DNA of 46,468 bases from Pseudomonadota bacterium. Lineage in GTDB: Bacteria; Pseudomonadota; Alphaproteobacteria; Rhizobiales; Tepidamorphaceae. This document shows positions 1 through 6,743 of the stretch, piece after piece. A program made the translations under genes and the position numbers. Numbering within the stretch: position 1 is the stretch's first letter; each line of letters begins with the position of its first letter. Below the pieces are notes generated by a model. That model ran no database searches. It saw nothing but the letters and a program-made list of their open reading frames with translations, and was not told the origin of the DNA. The DNA is taken from the NCBI GenBank assembly GCA_023458595.1, contig JAEWYT010000186.1, positions 1-46,468 of the forward strand. Reading direction: 5' to 3'.

Positions 1-121
1 GCCGCCGAACTGCCGGTCTGGAACCACATGTACAATTGGCATCGACCCCATGGCAGCCTAAACTCGAAGCCGCCAATCAGTCGCCTCGGCCTAAAAGGCG
101 ACAACCTGTTGAGGCTCCACA
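1..121 (+). mobile_element. Right end of an IS481-family insertion sequence
   Basis: Only the last 121 bases of the element lie in the window. Its end is placed at base 121 because the reverse complement of roughly 99-121 begins TGTGGAGCC and continues TCAACAGGTTGTC, which resembles the terminal inverted repeat I recall for IS481 (TGTGAAGATTCAATAGG...). The next six bases, 122-127, are ACTAGC, fitting the NCTAGN target duplicated by this family. The left end and second target copy are outside the window. An element cut at the window edge would also explain why an assembly stops here. Confidence 0.75.
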
Positions 122-126
122 ACTAG
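1..126 (+). CDS. IS481-family transposase, C-terminal 41 residues only
   Basis: Frame 1 is open from the first base to a TAG at 124-126. It encodes the C-terminal tail of a DDE integrase-core transposase; the run YNWHRPHGSLNSKPPISRL is typical of IS481-family enzymes, where the tail follows the catalytic Glu. The catalytic DDE residues lie upstream, outside the window, so activity cannot be judged. The coding frame runs through the terminal inverted repeat, and the stop codon falls outside the element, inside the putative ACTAGC target duplication. The partial state is due to the window edge, not necessarily to decay. Confidence 0.8.
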   Translation, partial: AAELPVWNHMYNWHRPHGSLNSKPPISRLGLKGDNLLRLHN

Positions 127-168
127 CGCTGCGTGACAAGCGCGGCTAAGCCGGGAGGCGCGGTCGCG

Positions 169-198
169 TTGAACCTTACGCTGCCGCCTGTGTATACG
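169..198 (+). promoter_or_regulatory. Candidate sigma-70-type promoter for the SDR-transketolase operon
   Basis: TTGAAC (169-174) and TATACG (193-198) are separated by 18 bases and lie 62 bases upstream of the SDR start codon. Each hexamer matches four of six consensus positions. The site lies outside the IS element, so it would be the native promoter. It is inferred from sequence only. Confidence 0.35.
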
Positions 199-259
199 TA
201 AATGGGATGGCTCGGCCAGCGCCGAAATGTCCGGAAAGAACAAGACAGGAGAACCGGAA

Positions 260-1012
260 ATGCTGCTCAAGGGGCGTACGGCCGTCATCACGGGAGCGGC
301 ATCTCCGCGCGGCCTCGGCCTCGCCACCGCCCGACTGTTCGCCGAGCACGGCGCCCGAGTCGCGATCCTCGATCTCGATGCGCAGATGGCCCGCGAGGCC
401 GCCGGGAGCCTCAAGGGCCGCGGCCATTTCGGCATGAAGTGCGACGTCGCGAGGGCCCGCGACTGCGAGAAGGCGGCGGAGCGGGCGCTGAGGCGGTTCG
501 GCCGGATAGACATCCTCGTCAACAACGCCGGCGTCACGTCGCCGAAGCGCATCCTGCAGATCGACAAGGCGGAGTACGACCGCGTGCTCGACGTCAACCT
601 GCGCGGCACGTTCCAGATGTGCCAGGCGGTGATCCCGGCGATGCGCGAGCGCAGGTCCGGGTCCATCGTCAACCTTTCCTCGGTCTCGGCGCAGCGCGGC
701 GGCGGCGTGTTCGGCGGTTCGCACTATTCCGCGTCCAAGGCCGGCGTGCTCGGCTTCACCAAGGCGATCGCCCGGGAACTGGCGCCCGACAACGTGCGCG
801 CCAACGCCATCTGCCCCTCCTTCATCGACACCGACATCATGGGCGATCAACGCACCGACGAGGTGATCGAGCGTATCGTCGCCTCCGTGCCGATGGGCCG
901 CGCCGGCCAGGCGGTGGAAGTGGCGGGCTGCGCGCTTTTCCTCGCGAGCGATCTGTCGTCATATGTCACAGGAAGCGAGATAGACGTGAACGGCGGGAGC
1001 CACATCCACTGA
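260..1012 (+). CDS. SDR-family NAD(P)-dependent oxidoreductase
   Basis: A 250-residue classical short-chain dehydrogenase, expected to oxidise or reduce a sugar, polyol or similar alcohol in the cytoplasm. Seen in the sequence: a cofactor-binding motif near the N-terminus (TGAASPRGLG, a variant of TGxxxGxG), the NNAG motif, the catalytic Ser followed by YSASK, and a C-terminal VTGSEIDVNGG segment usual in this family. The ATG at 260 is preferred because AGGAG lies 8 bases upstream; an in-frame ATG at 227 lacks such a site. Its stop overlaps the next start (TGATG). Association with a split transketolase suggests a carbohydrate pathway, but the substrate cannot be read from sequence. Confidence 0.9.
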   Translation: MLLKGRTAVITGAASPRGLGLATARLFAEHGARVAILDLDAQMAREAAGSLKGRGHFGMKCDVARARDCEKAAERALRRFGRIDILVNNAGVTSPKRILQIDKAEYDRVLDVNLRGTFQMCQAVIPAMRERRSGSIVNLSSVSAQRGGGVFGGSHYSASKAGVLGFTKAIARELAPDNVRANAICPSFIDTDIMGDQRTDEVIERIVASVPMGRAGQAVEVAGCALFLASDLSSYVTGSEIDVNGGSHIH

Positions 1013-1425
1013 TGCGCAGGACCCTCGTCCCGACGACGGCGCTGATCGCGGCGATCTGCCTCGCCGCCGGCAGCGCGCGGGCGATCGGGGAGGACGAGTG
1101 CAACCTGTCGAGCAACGTCGAGATATCGCAGTGCCTGTCGGAACTGCTGAAGCAGGAGGACGCCGAGCTGAACCGGGTCTACAAGCTCGCCATGGCCTCG
1201 ATCGACAAGGCCGACTACGTGCCCGATGCCGAGCGGGGGAACTGGAAGACGACGCTTCAGAAGGCCCAGCGCGCCTGGATCGCCTTCAAGGAAGCCGACT
1301 GCGGCGAGCTGATCTTGTTCGAATGGTGGGGCGGCACGGGCGCCGGCATCGCCTCGATGGCCTGCACCATCGACCAGACACGGTCGCGCTACCGCGACTT
1401 GAAAAGCCGCTACGAGCTGGAGTGA
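1012..1425 (+). CDS. LprI/DUF1311-family exported protein
   Basis: A 137-residue protein with a cleavable signal peptide (about residues 1-23, ending SARA) and four cysteines in the mature part, in the arrangement of the DUF1311/LprI family (a CN...C pair early, then DCGEL and MAC). The segment KAQRAWIAFKEADC is characteristic. LprI of Mycobacterium inhibits lysozyme; most proteobacterial members have no proven role, so only periplasmic location is inferred here. The start overlaps the SDR stop by one base, implying translational coupling with an enzyme gene, which is unexpected for a periplasmic protein. Confidence 0.8.
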   Translation: MRRTLVPTTALIAAICLAAGSARAIGEDECNLSSNVEISQCLSELLKQEDAELNRVYKLAMASIDKADYVPDAERGNWKTTLQKAQRAWIAFKEADCGELILFEWWGGTGAGIASMACTIDQTRSRYRDLKSRYELE

Positions 1426-1489
1426 GGCAGCCATACCCTCGCGCCCGATCAGGAACGTCACGAAGGACGAGCTGAAGGAAAAGGCGCGG

Positions 1490-2287
1490 ATGATCCGCCG
1501 CGAGACCCTGCGGCTGACCGACATCTGCGGGTCGGGTCACTACGGATCGTCCTTCTCGATGGCGGAACTCGTCGCGGCGCTCTACTACCAGCTCATGCAC
1601 GTGAGGCCGGGCGAGCCCAGTTGGGCCGACCGCGACCGCTTCCTGCTCGGCAAGGGGCACGCGGCGATCGGGCTCTACCCTGTCCTCGCCGATCTCGGCT
1701 TCTTCCCGAAGGACTGGCTGGATTCCTACACCCGCCTCCACTCCCCGCTCGGCGACCACCCGGACGTGAAGAAGGTGCCCGGCGCCGATTTCTCCTCGGG
1801 CTCCATCGGCCACAACCTGTCGGTCTCGGTCGGCATGGCGCTGGGGCTGAGGCTCAAGGGTTCGCCGGGACGTGTCGTCTGCATGATGGGCGACGGCGAG
1901 CAGACGGAGGGCCAGATCTGGGAAGCGGCCATATCCGGCGCCCATTGGGGCCTGTCGAACCTGATCGGAATCGTCGATATCAACGGGGCGGGCTCCGACG
2001 GTGATCCACAGGTGACGATGGCGACGGAGCCGCTGGTGGACAAGTGGCGCGCCTTCGGGTGGGATGTGGTCGTGCTTCGGGACGGTCACGATCTCGACGA
2101 GGTGCAGGACGCGCTCAACCGGGCACTGAACGGACCGGGCGACAAGCCGCGCTGCGTGCTGGCCTACACCGTCGCCGGAAAGGGCGTGTCGTTCATGGAG
2201 GGCACCTGGCAATGGCACCTCGGCTTCCTCGGGCCGAAGGATCTCGAACGGGCCTACGCGGAAATCGAGGCGGGAGACATCGGATGA
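1490..2287 (+). CDS. Transketolase, N-terminal (ThDP pyrophosphate-binding) subunit
   Basis: This is the N-terminal half of a split transketolase: a thiamine-diphosphate enzyme moving two-carbon ketol units between sugar phosphates. Visible are GSGH at the start, GKGHAA, HPD, and the metal/diphosphate motif GDGEQTEGQ followed about 25 residues on by DIN. The usual GHPGGS is GHYGSS and the usual GQGL is GHNL, so the substrate may differ from housekeeping enzymes. The ATG at 1490 gives 265 residues, but family-like sequence (KDELKEKAR) continues upstream in frame. The true start is probably ATA at 1433, 5 bases after a GTGAGG site. The stop overlaps the next ATG. Confidence 0.88.
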   Translation: MIRRETLRLTDICGSGHYGSSFSMAELVAALYYQLMHVRPGEPSWADRDRFLLGKGHAAIGLYPVLADLGFFPKDWLDSYTRLHSPLGDHPDVKKVPGADFSSGSIGHNLSVSVGMALGLRLKGSPGRVVCMMGDGEQTEGQIWEAAISGAHWGLSNLIGIVDINGAGSDGDPQVTMATEPLVDKWRAFGWDVVVLRDGHDLDEVQDALNRALNGPGDKPRCVLAYTVAGKGVSFMEGTWQWHLGFLGPKDLERAYAEIEAGDIG

Positions 2288-2925
2288 GCGCTCCGTGGCG
2301 CGTGATTGTCGGGGCGGTTCTGGCGGCAGGGCTGACGGCGGGTCTGACCACGGGCGGGGCGCTCGCGCAGGAATGTCCCGTCGCGGGCCGGGTCGACGAC
2401 GGCTATACGCTGCACCTCGCCAACGACGAGAACTTCGTGGTCGACAGGATCGTCGACAACGTGGTGTACGTGCGCCACACGGACAATCGCGGCAACACGC
2501 TGAATGCGCAGGAGCTCTATCGCGGCCTGTTCACGCTGGCGACGACCGGTGCCAAGGGGCGCACGGTCTATTCGTACGATACCGATCCGGCCGTGTTCTT
2601 CCCCATCAAGTCCGAAGGCAACGCCACGGTCGGCGGCATGATGATATCCGAGAACGGCCGTTCGAGCCGCGTCGAGCGCTGGTGGCGCATCTCGGGGGCG
2701 GGAACCAAGAAGCTCGATTCCGGGACGGACCGCGAATTCCTGTGCATATACAACGTGCAATCCGTCGAGGCGACGACCACTTGGCCCGATCTCGGCCTCG
2801 AATTCCGCCAGGAGAAGCTCTGGTCGGATACGCTCAACATGGTGCTCTATCTCAGGACCGAGGTCTGGGAGCACGGCAAGCTGTCCCGCGTAACGGTCTA
2901 CGACGCGGACTGGATCCTGGAGTAG
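2284..2925 (+). CDS. Exported protein of unknown function inside the transketolase operon
   Basis: I do not recognise this 213-residue protein. It has a clear signal peptide (about residues 1-28, positive start, hydrophobic core, GALA before QECP), and the mature part looks like a soluble beta-rich domain with two cysteines (one just after the cleavage site, one in REFLCIYN). It is rich in Val, Thr, Tyr and Trp and has no membrane segment after the signal. Its ATG overlaps the stop of the transketolase N-subunit (ATGA), and the C-subunit starts 17 bases after its stop, so it sits between the two halves of one cytoplasmic enzyme. Confidence 0.8.
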   Translation: MSAPWRVIVGAVLAAGLTAGLTTGGALAQECPVAGRVDDGYTLHLANDENFVVDRIVDNVVYVRHTDNRGNTLNAQELYRGLFTLATTGAKGRTVYSYDTDPAVFFPIKSEGNATVGGMMISENGRSSRVERWWRISGAGTKKLDSGTDREFLCIYNVQSVEATTTWPDLGLEFRQEKLWSDTLNMVLYLRTEVWEHGKLSRVTVYDADWILE

Positions 2926-2942
2926 CCGGGAGACATACGGCG

Positions 2943-4010
2943 ATGGCTGACGACGACGCCAGACCGCAGCCTTCGGTTCCCTACATGAGTCGCGAGCTCA
3001 AGGCCGGGCTCGACCTCACGGATTCGACCGTCACCGACGATTTCGACGAGCGCTCCTGGGACATGGTGGTGTCGCTCGGCCTGTCGCGCCAGCTCACCAC
3101 CGGCAAGACGCTGCTGGAGCTGGCGGATTCCGGCATGGACGACATCGTCGTCTGCACCGCCGACCTCGGCCGGCCGACGCAGGTGGAGGCCTTCGGCCGG
3201 CGCTATCCCGACCGCTACTTCAACTTCGGCATCGCCGAGCGTAACATGATCGGCGCGGCGGCGGGGCTCGCGACCGTCGGCCTGCTCCCGGTCGTCTCCA
3301 ACTATTCGTTCTTCCTCGCCCTGATGGGGGTGGAGAACATCCGCAACGACATCTGCTATCCGGCCCTGCCGGTGAAGATGGTCGGCACCCATTCCGGCAT
3401 CGCCATGGGATTCTACGGCACCTCGCATCACTGCTGCGAGGATATCGGGAGCTTGCGCACGATGGCCGGGCTCAACCTGATGGCGCCCTGCGACGGAACG
3501 GCGATCACCTCGGCGCTGAAGTGCCTGATCCGCCATCCCGAGCCGATCTATTTCCGCGCCGGGCGCGGCCGCGAGGCGCCTGTCTACGACGAGGAGTTCG
3601 ACTTCCGCATCGGCGGTTCGAATACCCTTCGCGAGGGCAGGCACGCGACCGTGCTCGCCATCGGAAACCTGGTGAAGGCAGCCCTCGATGCCGCCGACAT
3701 CCTGGCGGAGGAAGGCATCGCCATCACCGTCGTCGACATGTACTCGATCCGCCCACTCGACCGGGAGGCCGTGCGCAAGGCGGCTTCCGCGGGCGGCGTC
3801 ATCGTCTCGGCGGAAGAGCACAACGTCACCGGCGGCTTCAGCTCGGCGATCGCCGAAGTCATTGCCGAGGAAGGGCTTTCGGCGAGGCTCCACAAGGTCG
3901 GAATGCCGGACCAGTACGCGATCCTCGGGCCGCCGACGCACCTCTACGCCCACTACGGCCTCGACGGCGCGGGCGTCGCGAGCACCGTGCGCACGGCGCT
4001 GACGAAGTAA
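2943..4010 (+). CDS. Transketolase, C-terminal (pyrimidine-binding) subunit
   Basis: This 355-residue protein is the partner of the N-terminal transketolase subunit. It contains the pyrimidine-binding domain with the catalytic glutamate in FNFGIAERNM, which activates the cofactor aminopyrimidine, followed by VGTHSG and a SHHCCEDIG segment where housekeeping enzymes have THQ.xED. The C-terminal transketolase_C domain carries VVDMYSIRPLD and ILGPP. A GGAGA site lies about 10 bases before the ATG. About 45 residues precede the first conserved block, longer than usual. The enzyme should work as a heterotetramer with the N-subunit. The His-Cys-Cys segment in the active-site loop is unusual and may reflect a different acceptor sugar. 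Confidence 0.88.
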   Translation: MADDDARPQPSVPYMSRELKAGLDLTDSTVTDDFDERSWDMVVSLGLSRQLTTGKTLLELADSGMDDIVVCTADLGRPTQVEAFGRRYPDRYFNFGIAERNMIGAAAGLATVGLLPVVSNYSFFLALMGVENIRNDICYPALPVKMVGTHSGIAMGFYGTSHHCCEDIGSLRTMAGLNLMAPCDGTAITSALKCLIRHPEPIYFRAGRGREAPVYDEEFDFRIGGSNTLREGRHATVLAIGNLVKAALDAADILAEEGIAITVVDMYSIRPLDREAVRKAASAGGVIVSAEEHNVTGGFSSAIAEVIAEEGLSARLHKVGMPDQYAILGPPTHLYAHYGLDGAGVASTVRTALTK

Positions 4011-4031
4011 CGGGCTGACGAAGCAGCGGGC

Positions 4032-4667
4032 CTACCCGAACCGCTTCCTCAGGTCCGCGACCTGCTCCGGCGTCAGCGTGCGGATGGCCATGCCCTGGAG
4101 CATCAGGAACAATTTCGCCGTTTCCTCCAGCTCCTCGGTCGCGCAGGTCGCGGCTTCGAGGCTCGTGCCGGCGACGACAGGGCCGTGATTGGCCAGAAGC
4201 ACCGCGTGGTGCTTCGAGGCGAGCCTGCCGACCGCGTCGGCGAGCCCGAGATCGCCGGGCGGGAAATACGGCACCATCGGCAACCGCCCCACTCTCATCA
4301 CGTAATAGGCGGTGATCGGCGGCAGCACGTCTTCCGGGTCGATATCGGCGAGCGCGCTTACCGCCACGGAATGGGTCGAATGCAGGTGCACCACGGCCCG
4401 CGCGTCGGCGCGCTCGCGGTACATGGCGATGTGGAGGAAGGATTCCTTCGTGGGCTTGTCGCCGGAGACGTGGCTGCCGTCGGCGTCGAGGCGCGACAGG
4501 AGCGCGGGATCGAGGGCGCCGAGCGAGACGTTGGTCGGCGTCATGATCCACGAGCCGTCGGACAGGCGGACGCTCAGGTTGCCGGTCGAGCCGAAGGTGA
4601 GCCCGCGCGTGAACAGAGAGCGGCCGGTGTCGACGAGCGCCTCGCGGGCGCGGGCCTCCTCGCTCAC
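4032..4667 (-). CDS. otnC: Class II aldolase/adducin family, OtnC-like decarboxylase
   Basis: A 211-residue class II aldolase-fold protein. The order STGNLSVR, TPTNVSLG, SGDKPTKE, HLHSTHSV (zinc ligands) and ANHGPVV (third zinc His) matches 3-oxo-tetronate 4-phosphate decarboxylases (OtnC), which release CO2 to give dihydroxyacetone phosphate. I recognise the family from sequence; the exact substrate is inferred. The GTG start at 4667 is chosen because GGGGAG lies 8 bases upstream; the frame stays open further up but that part is non-conserved and runs into recJ. Its stop is 21 bases from the stop of the convergent transketolase subunit. The usual OtnK and OtnI partners are not in the window. 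Confidence 0.75.
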   Translation of the reverse strand: MSEEARAREALVDTGRSLFTRGLTFGSTGNLSVRLSDGSWIMTPTNVSLGALDPALLSRLDADGSHVSGDKPTKESFLHIAMYRERADARAVVHLHSTHSVAVSALADIDPEDVLPPITAYYVMRVGRLPMVPYFPPGDLGLADAVGRLASKHHAVLLANHGPVVAGTSLEAATCATEELEETAKLFLMLQGMAIRTLTPEQVADLRKRFG

Positions 4668-4737
4668 CGGCCCAACTCCCCGCGGTCCGAAACCGGAGTC
4701 GGACGAATCGCTTCGGCCGTATTGCTCATAATTCGAT

Positions 4738-6588
4738 TCAACCTCTGTCGCGGGTCGGGACAGCGACGTCCCTGAGGTGCAACTGAACGGTCTCGCGGCC
4801 GCCCCAGCGGTCGATCCGCAGGGTGCCGGCGGCGTGCAGGGTGTCCTGCCGGCCGGAGAGGAGTGCGTCGCCGAGCGCCGTCCCGGCCGCACGGAACGCG
4901 ATGGATTTCAGCCGCCCGCCGTCCGGCGAAGCGAAGGAGCAGCGCACGTGGCCCTGCTCGGTCGCCTCGGCGAACGAAAGCCGGTGCGCGGGAAAGGCGA
5001 ACACCGGCTGCGGGTTGCCGGAACCGTACGGGCCGGCGGCCTCGAGCGACCTGACCAGGTCGACGCCGGCGCCGGAGGCGGTCAGCAGGCCGTCCACTTC
5101 GAGCCGCCGCGAGTCGGCCCGCGCCACGGCTTCCCCGAGCGCGGAATCGAGGAACGCCGTCAGCGCGCCGATGCGGCCGCGTTCGACGGTCAGGCCCGCG
5201 GCCATGGCATGGCCGCCGCCCTTCAGCGCCAGACCCTCCTCCACGGCGGCGCGGACGGCGGCGCCGATATCGACGCCGGCGATCGAACGGGCCGATCCGG
5301 TTCCGGTACCCTCCGGGCCGAAAGCGATGGCGAAGGCGGGTTTGGAGAAGCGCTCCTTGAGGCGCGCGGCGACGAGGCCGACGACGCCCGGATGCCAGTC
5401 GGCGTCCGAATGGACGAGCGTCAGCGCGCGGTCTTCCGCCTGCGGATCCGCCTCGACCATCGCCATGGCCTCCGCGACGATCGCAGCCTCTATCTCCTGC
5501 CGTTCGCGGTTGAGGCGGTCGAGATTGGCGGCGATCGCGGCCGCCTCGTCGGGATCGCGCGACAGGAGCAGGCGCACGCCGAGGGCGGCATCGCCGATGC
5601 GCCCGCCGGCATTGATGCGGGGGCCCAGCAGGAAGCCGAGGTGGTAGGTGTCCGGCGCCTCGCTCAGCCGCGCGGCGTCGGCGAGCGCGCTGAGCCCCAG
5701 GCACTGCCGGCTTCTGAGCGCGATCAGGCCCTTTCGCACATAGGCGCGGTTCAGCCCGACGAGCGGCACCACGTCGGCGACGGTGCCGAGCGCCACGAGA
5801 TCGAGCCAGTCGAGCAGGTTCGGCTCGCGCCTGCCCGCGTACCAACCGCGCCGGCGCAGGACGCGGTTGACTGCGACGAGCGCCAGGAACACGACGCCGA
5901 CGGCTGCCAGATGGCCCTGCCCGCTCAGGTCGTCCTGCCGGTTCGGATTGACCACCGCGACGGCGGGCGGCAGCTCGACGCCGATCTGGTGGTGGTCGAT
6001 GACGACCGTGTCCAGATCCAGCGCTTTCGCATGGGAAAGCGCCTCGTGGCTGGTCGAGCCGCAGTCGACGGTGACGAGCAGCGAGGCACCGGCCTTCTTC
6101 AGCGCGGTGATCGCCTGGGTGTTGGGGCCGTAGCCTTCGGTGATGCGGTCGGGGATATGGATCAGCGGATCGATGCCGTTCTCGCGCAGGAAGCGGGCGA
6201 GAAGCGCGGCGGACGTGGCGCCGTCGACGTCGTAGTCGCCGAAAATCGCGATTCTCTCGCCCGATTGGACCGCATCGGCCAGCCGCTCGGCGGCGGCGTC
6301 CATGCCGGCGAGCGTCGAAGGATCGGGGAGCAGATCGCGCAGGCTCGGATCGAGGAAGGAGGCCACGTCGTCCGGACCGACGCCGCGGCCGGCGGCGACC
6401 TGGGCCAGGATTTCGGAGATATCGTGCTGCTGGGCGATGGCGATCGCCGTCTGATGGGCCGCCTTGTCGAGCCGGTCGACCCAGCGCCGGCCGCCGGCGG
6501 AGCGCTCCACGCCGAGGACGGGGCGGGAGGTTTCGTCCCCGTCGCCGAATGCCTGGTCTCTCGGAATCGCCGCAGTCGCGCCGACCAC
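4738..6588 (-). CDS. recJ: Single-stranded-DNA-specific exonuclease RecJ
   Basis: RecJ degrades single-stranded DNA 5' to 3' in recombination, base-excision and mismatch repair. The protein (616 residues from GTG 6588) carries the DHH-family motifs GDYDVDGATSAA and VIDHHQIG, and the C-terminal DHHA1 block GGGHAMAAG. The GTG at 6588 is preferred because GGAGG lies 5 bases upstream; the frame remains open to a TTG at 6621 with a poorer site. It follows glpX on the same strand after about 155 bases, the order common in Rhizobiales. The class II aldolase gene follows after about 70 bases. Confidence 0.93.
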   Translation of the reverse strand: MVGATAAIPRDQAFGDGDETSRPVLGVERSAGGRRWVDRLDKAAHQTAIAIAQQHDISEILAQVAAGRGVGPDDVASFLDPSLRDLLPDPSTLAGMDAAAERLADAVQSGERIAIFGDYDVDGATSAALLARFLRENGIDPLIHIPDRITEGYGPNTQAITALKKAGASLLVTVDCGSTSHEALSHAKALDLDTVVIDHHQIGVELPPAVAVVNPNRQDDLSGQGHLAAVGVVFLALVAVNRVLRRRGWYAGRREPNLLDWLDLVALGTVADVVPLVGLNRAYVRKGLIALRSRQCLGLSALADAARLSEAPDTYHLGFLLGPRINAGGRIGDAALGVRLLLSRDPDEAAAIAANLDRLNRERQEIEAAIVAEAMAMVEADPQAEDRALTLVHSDADWHPGVVGLVAARLKERFSKPAFAIAFGPEGTGTGSARSIAGVDIGAAVRAAVEEGLALKGGGHAMAAGLTVERGRIGALTAFLDSALGEAVARADSRRLEVDGLLTASGAGVDLVRSLEAAGPYGSGNPQPVFAFPAHRLSFAEATEQGHVRCSFASPDGGRLKSIAFRAAGTALGDALLSGRQDTLHAAGTLRIDRWGGRETVQLHLRDVAVPTRDRG

Positions 6589-6699
6589 TGCCGCCTCCAC
6601 CGAATCAGTCGCTGTGGGCAAAGCCTATTCCCGCCGGGAAAGGCCGTCACCGTCAACGGCCCACCGGCGATGACGGGAAGAGGAGGCCCGCCTCACCCC

Positions 6700-6738
6700 G
6701 CTCATTCCCGCAAAGGCGGTCGTTTGCGGGCAATGAGC
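6700..6738 (-). terminator. Hairpin after glpX, possible terminator or mRNA-end structure
   Basis: GCTCATTCCCGCAAA (6700-6714) pairs with TTTGCGGGCAATGAGC (6723-6738) with a single bulged base and an 8-base loop. It begins 6 bases after the glpX stop codon on the minus strand. No T-tract follows on that strand, so it may stabilise the mRNA 3' end or act with other factors rather than be a classical rho-independent terminator. Confidence 0.45.
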
Positions 6739-6743
6739 GCCGC

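Noticed and set aside
2284..2925. Disrupted or frameshifted single transketolase gene
   Set aside because: Both halves have complete domain ends and own starts, and the insert is an intact signal-peptide protein, so this is a split enzyme with an extra gene, not a broken fusion.
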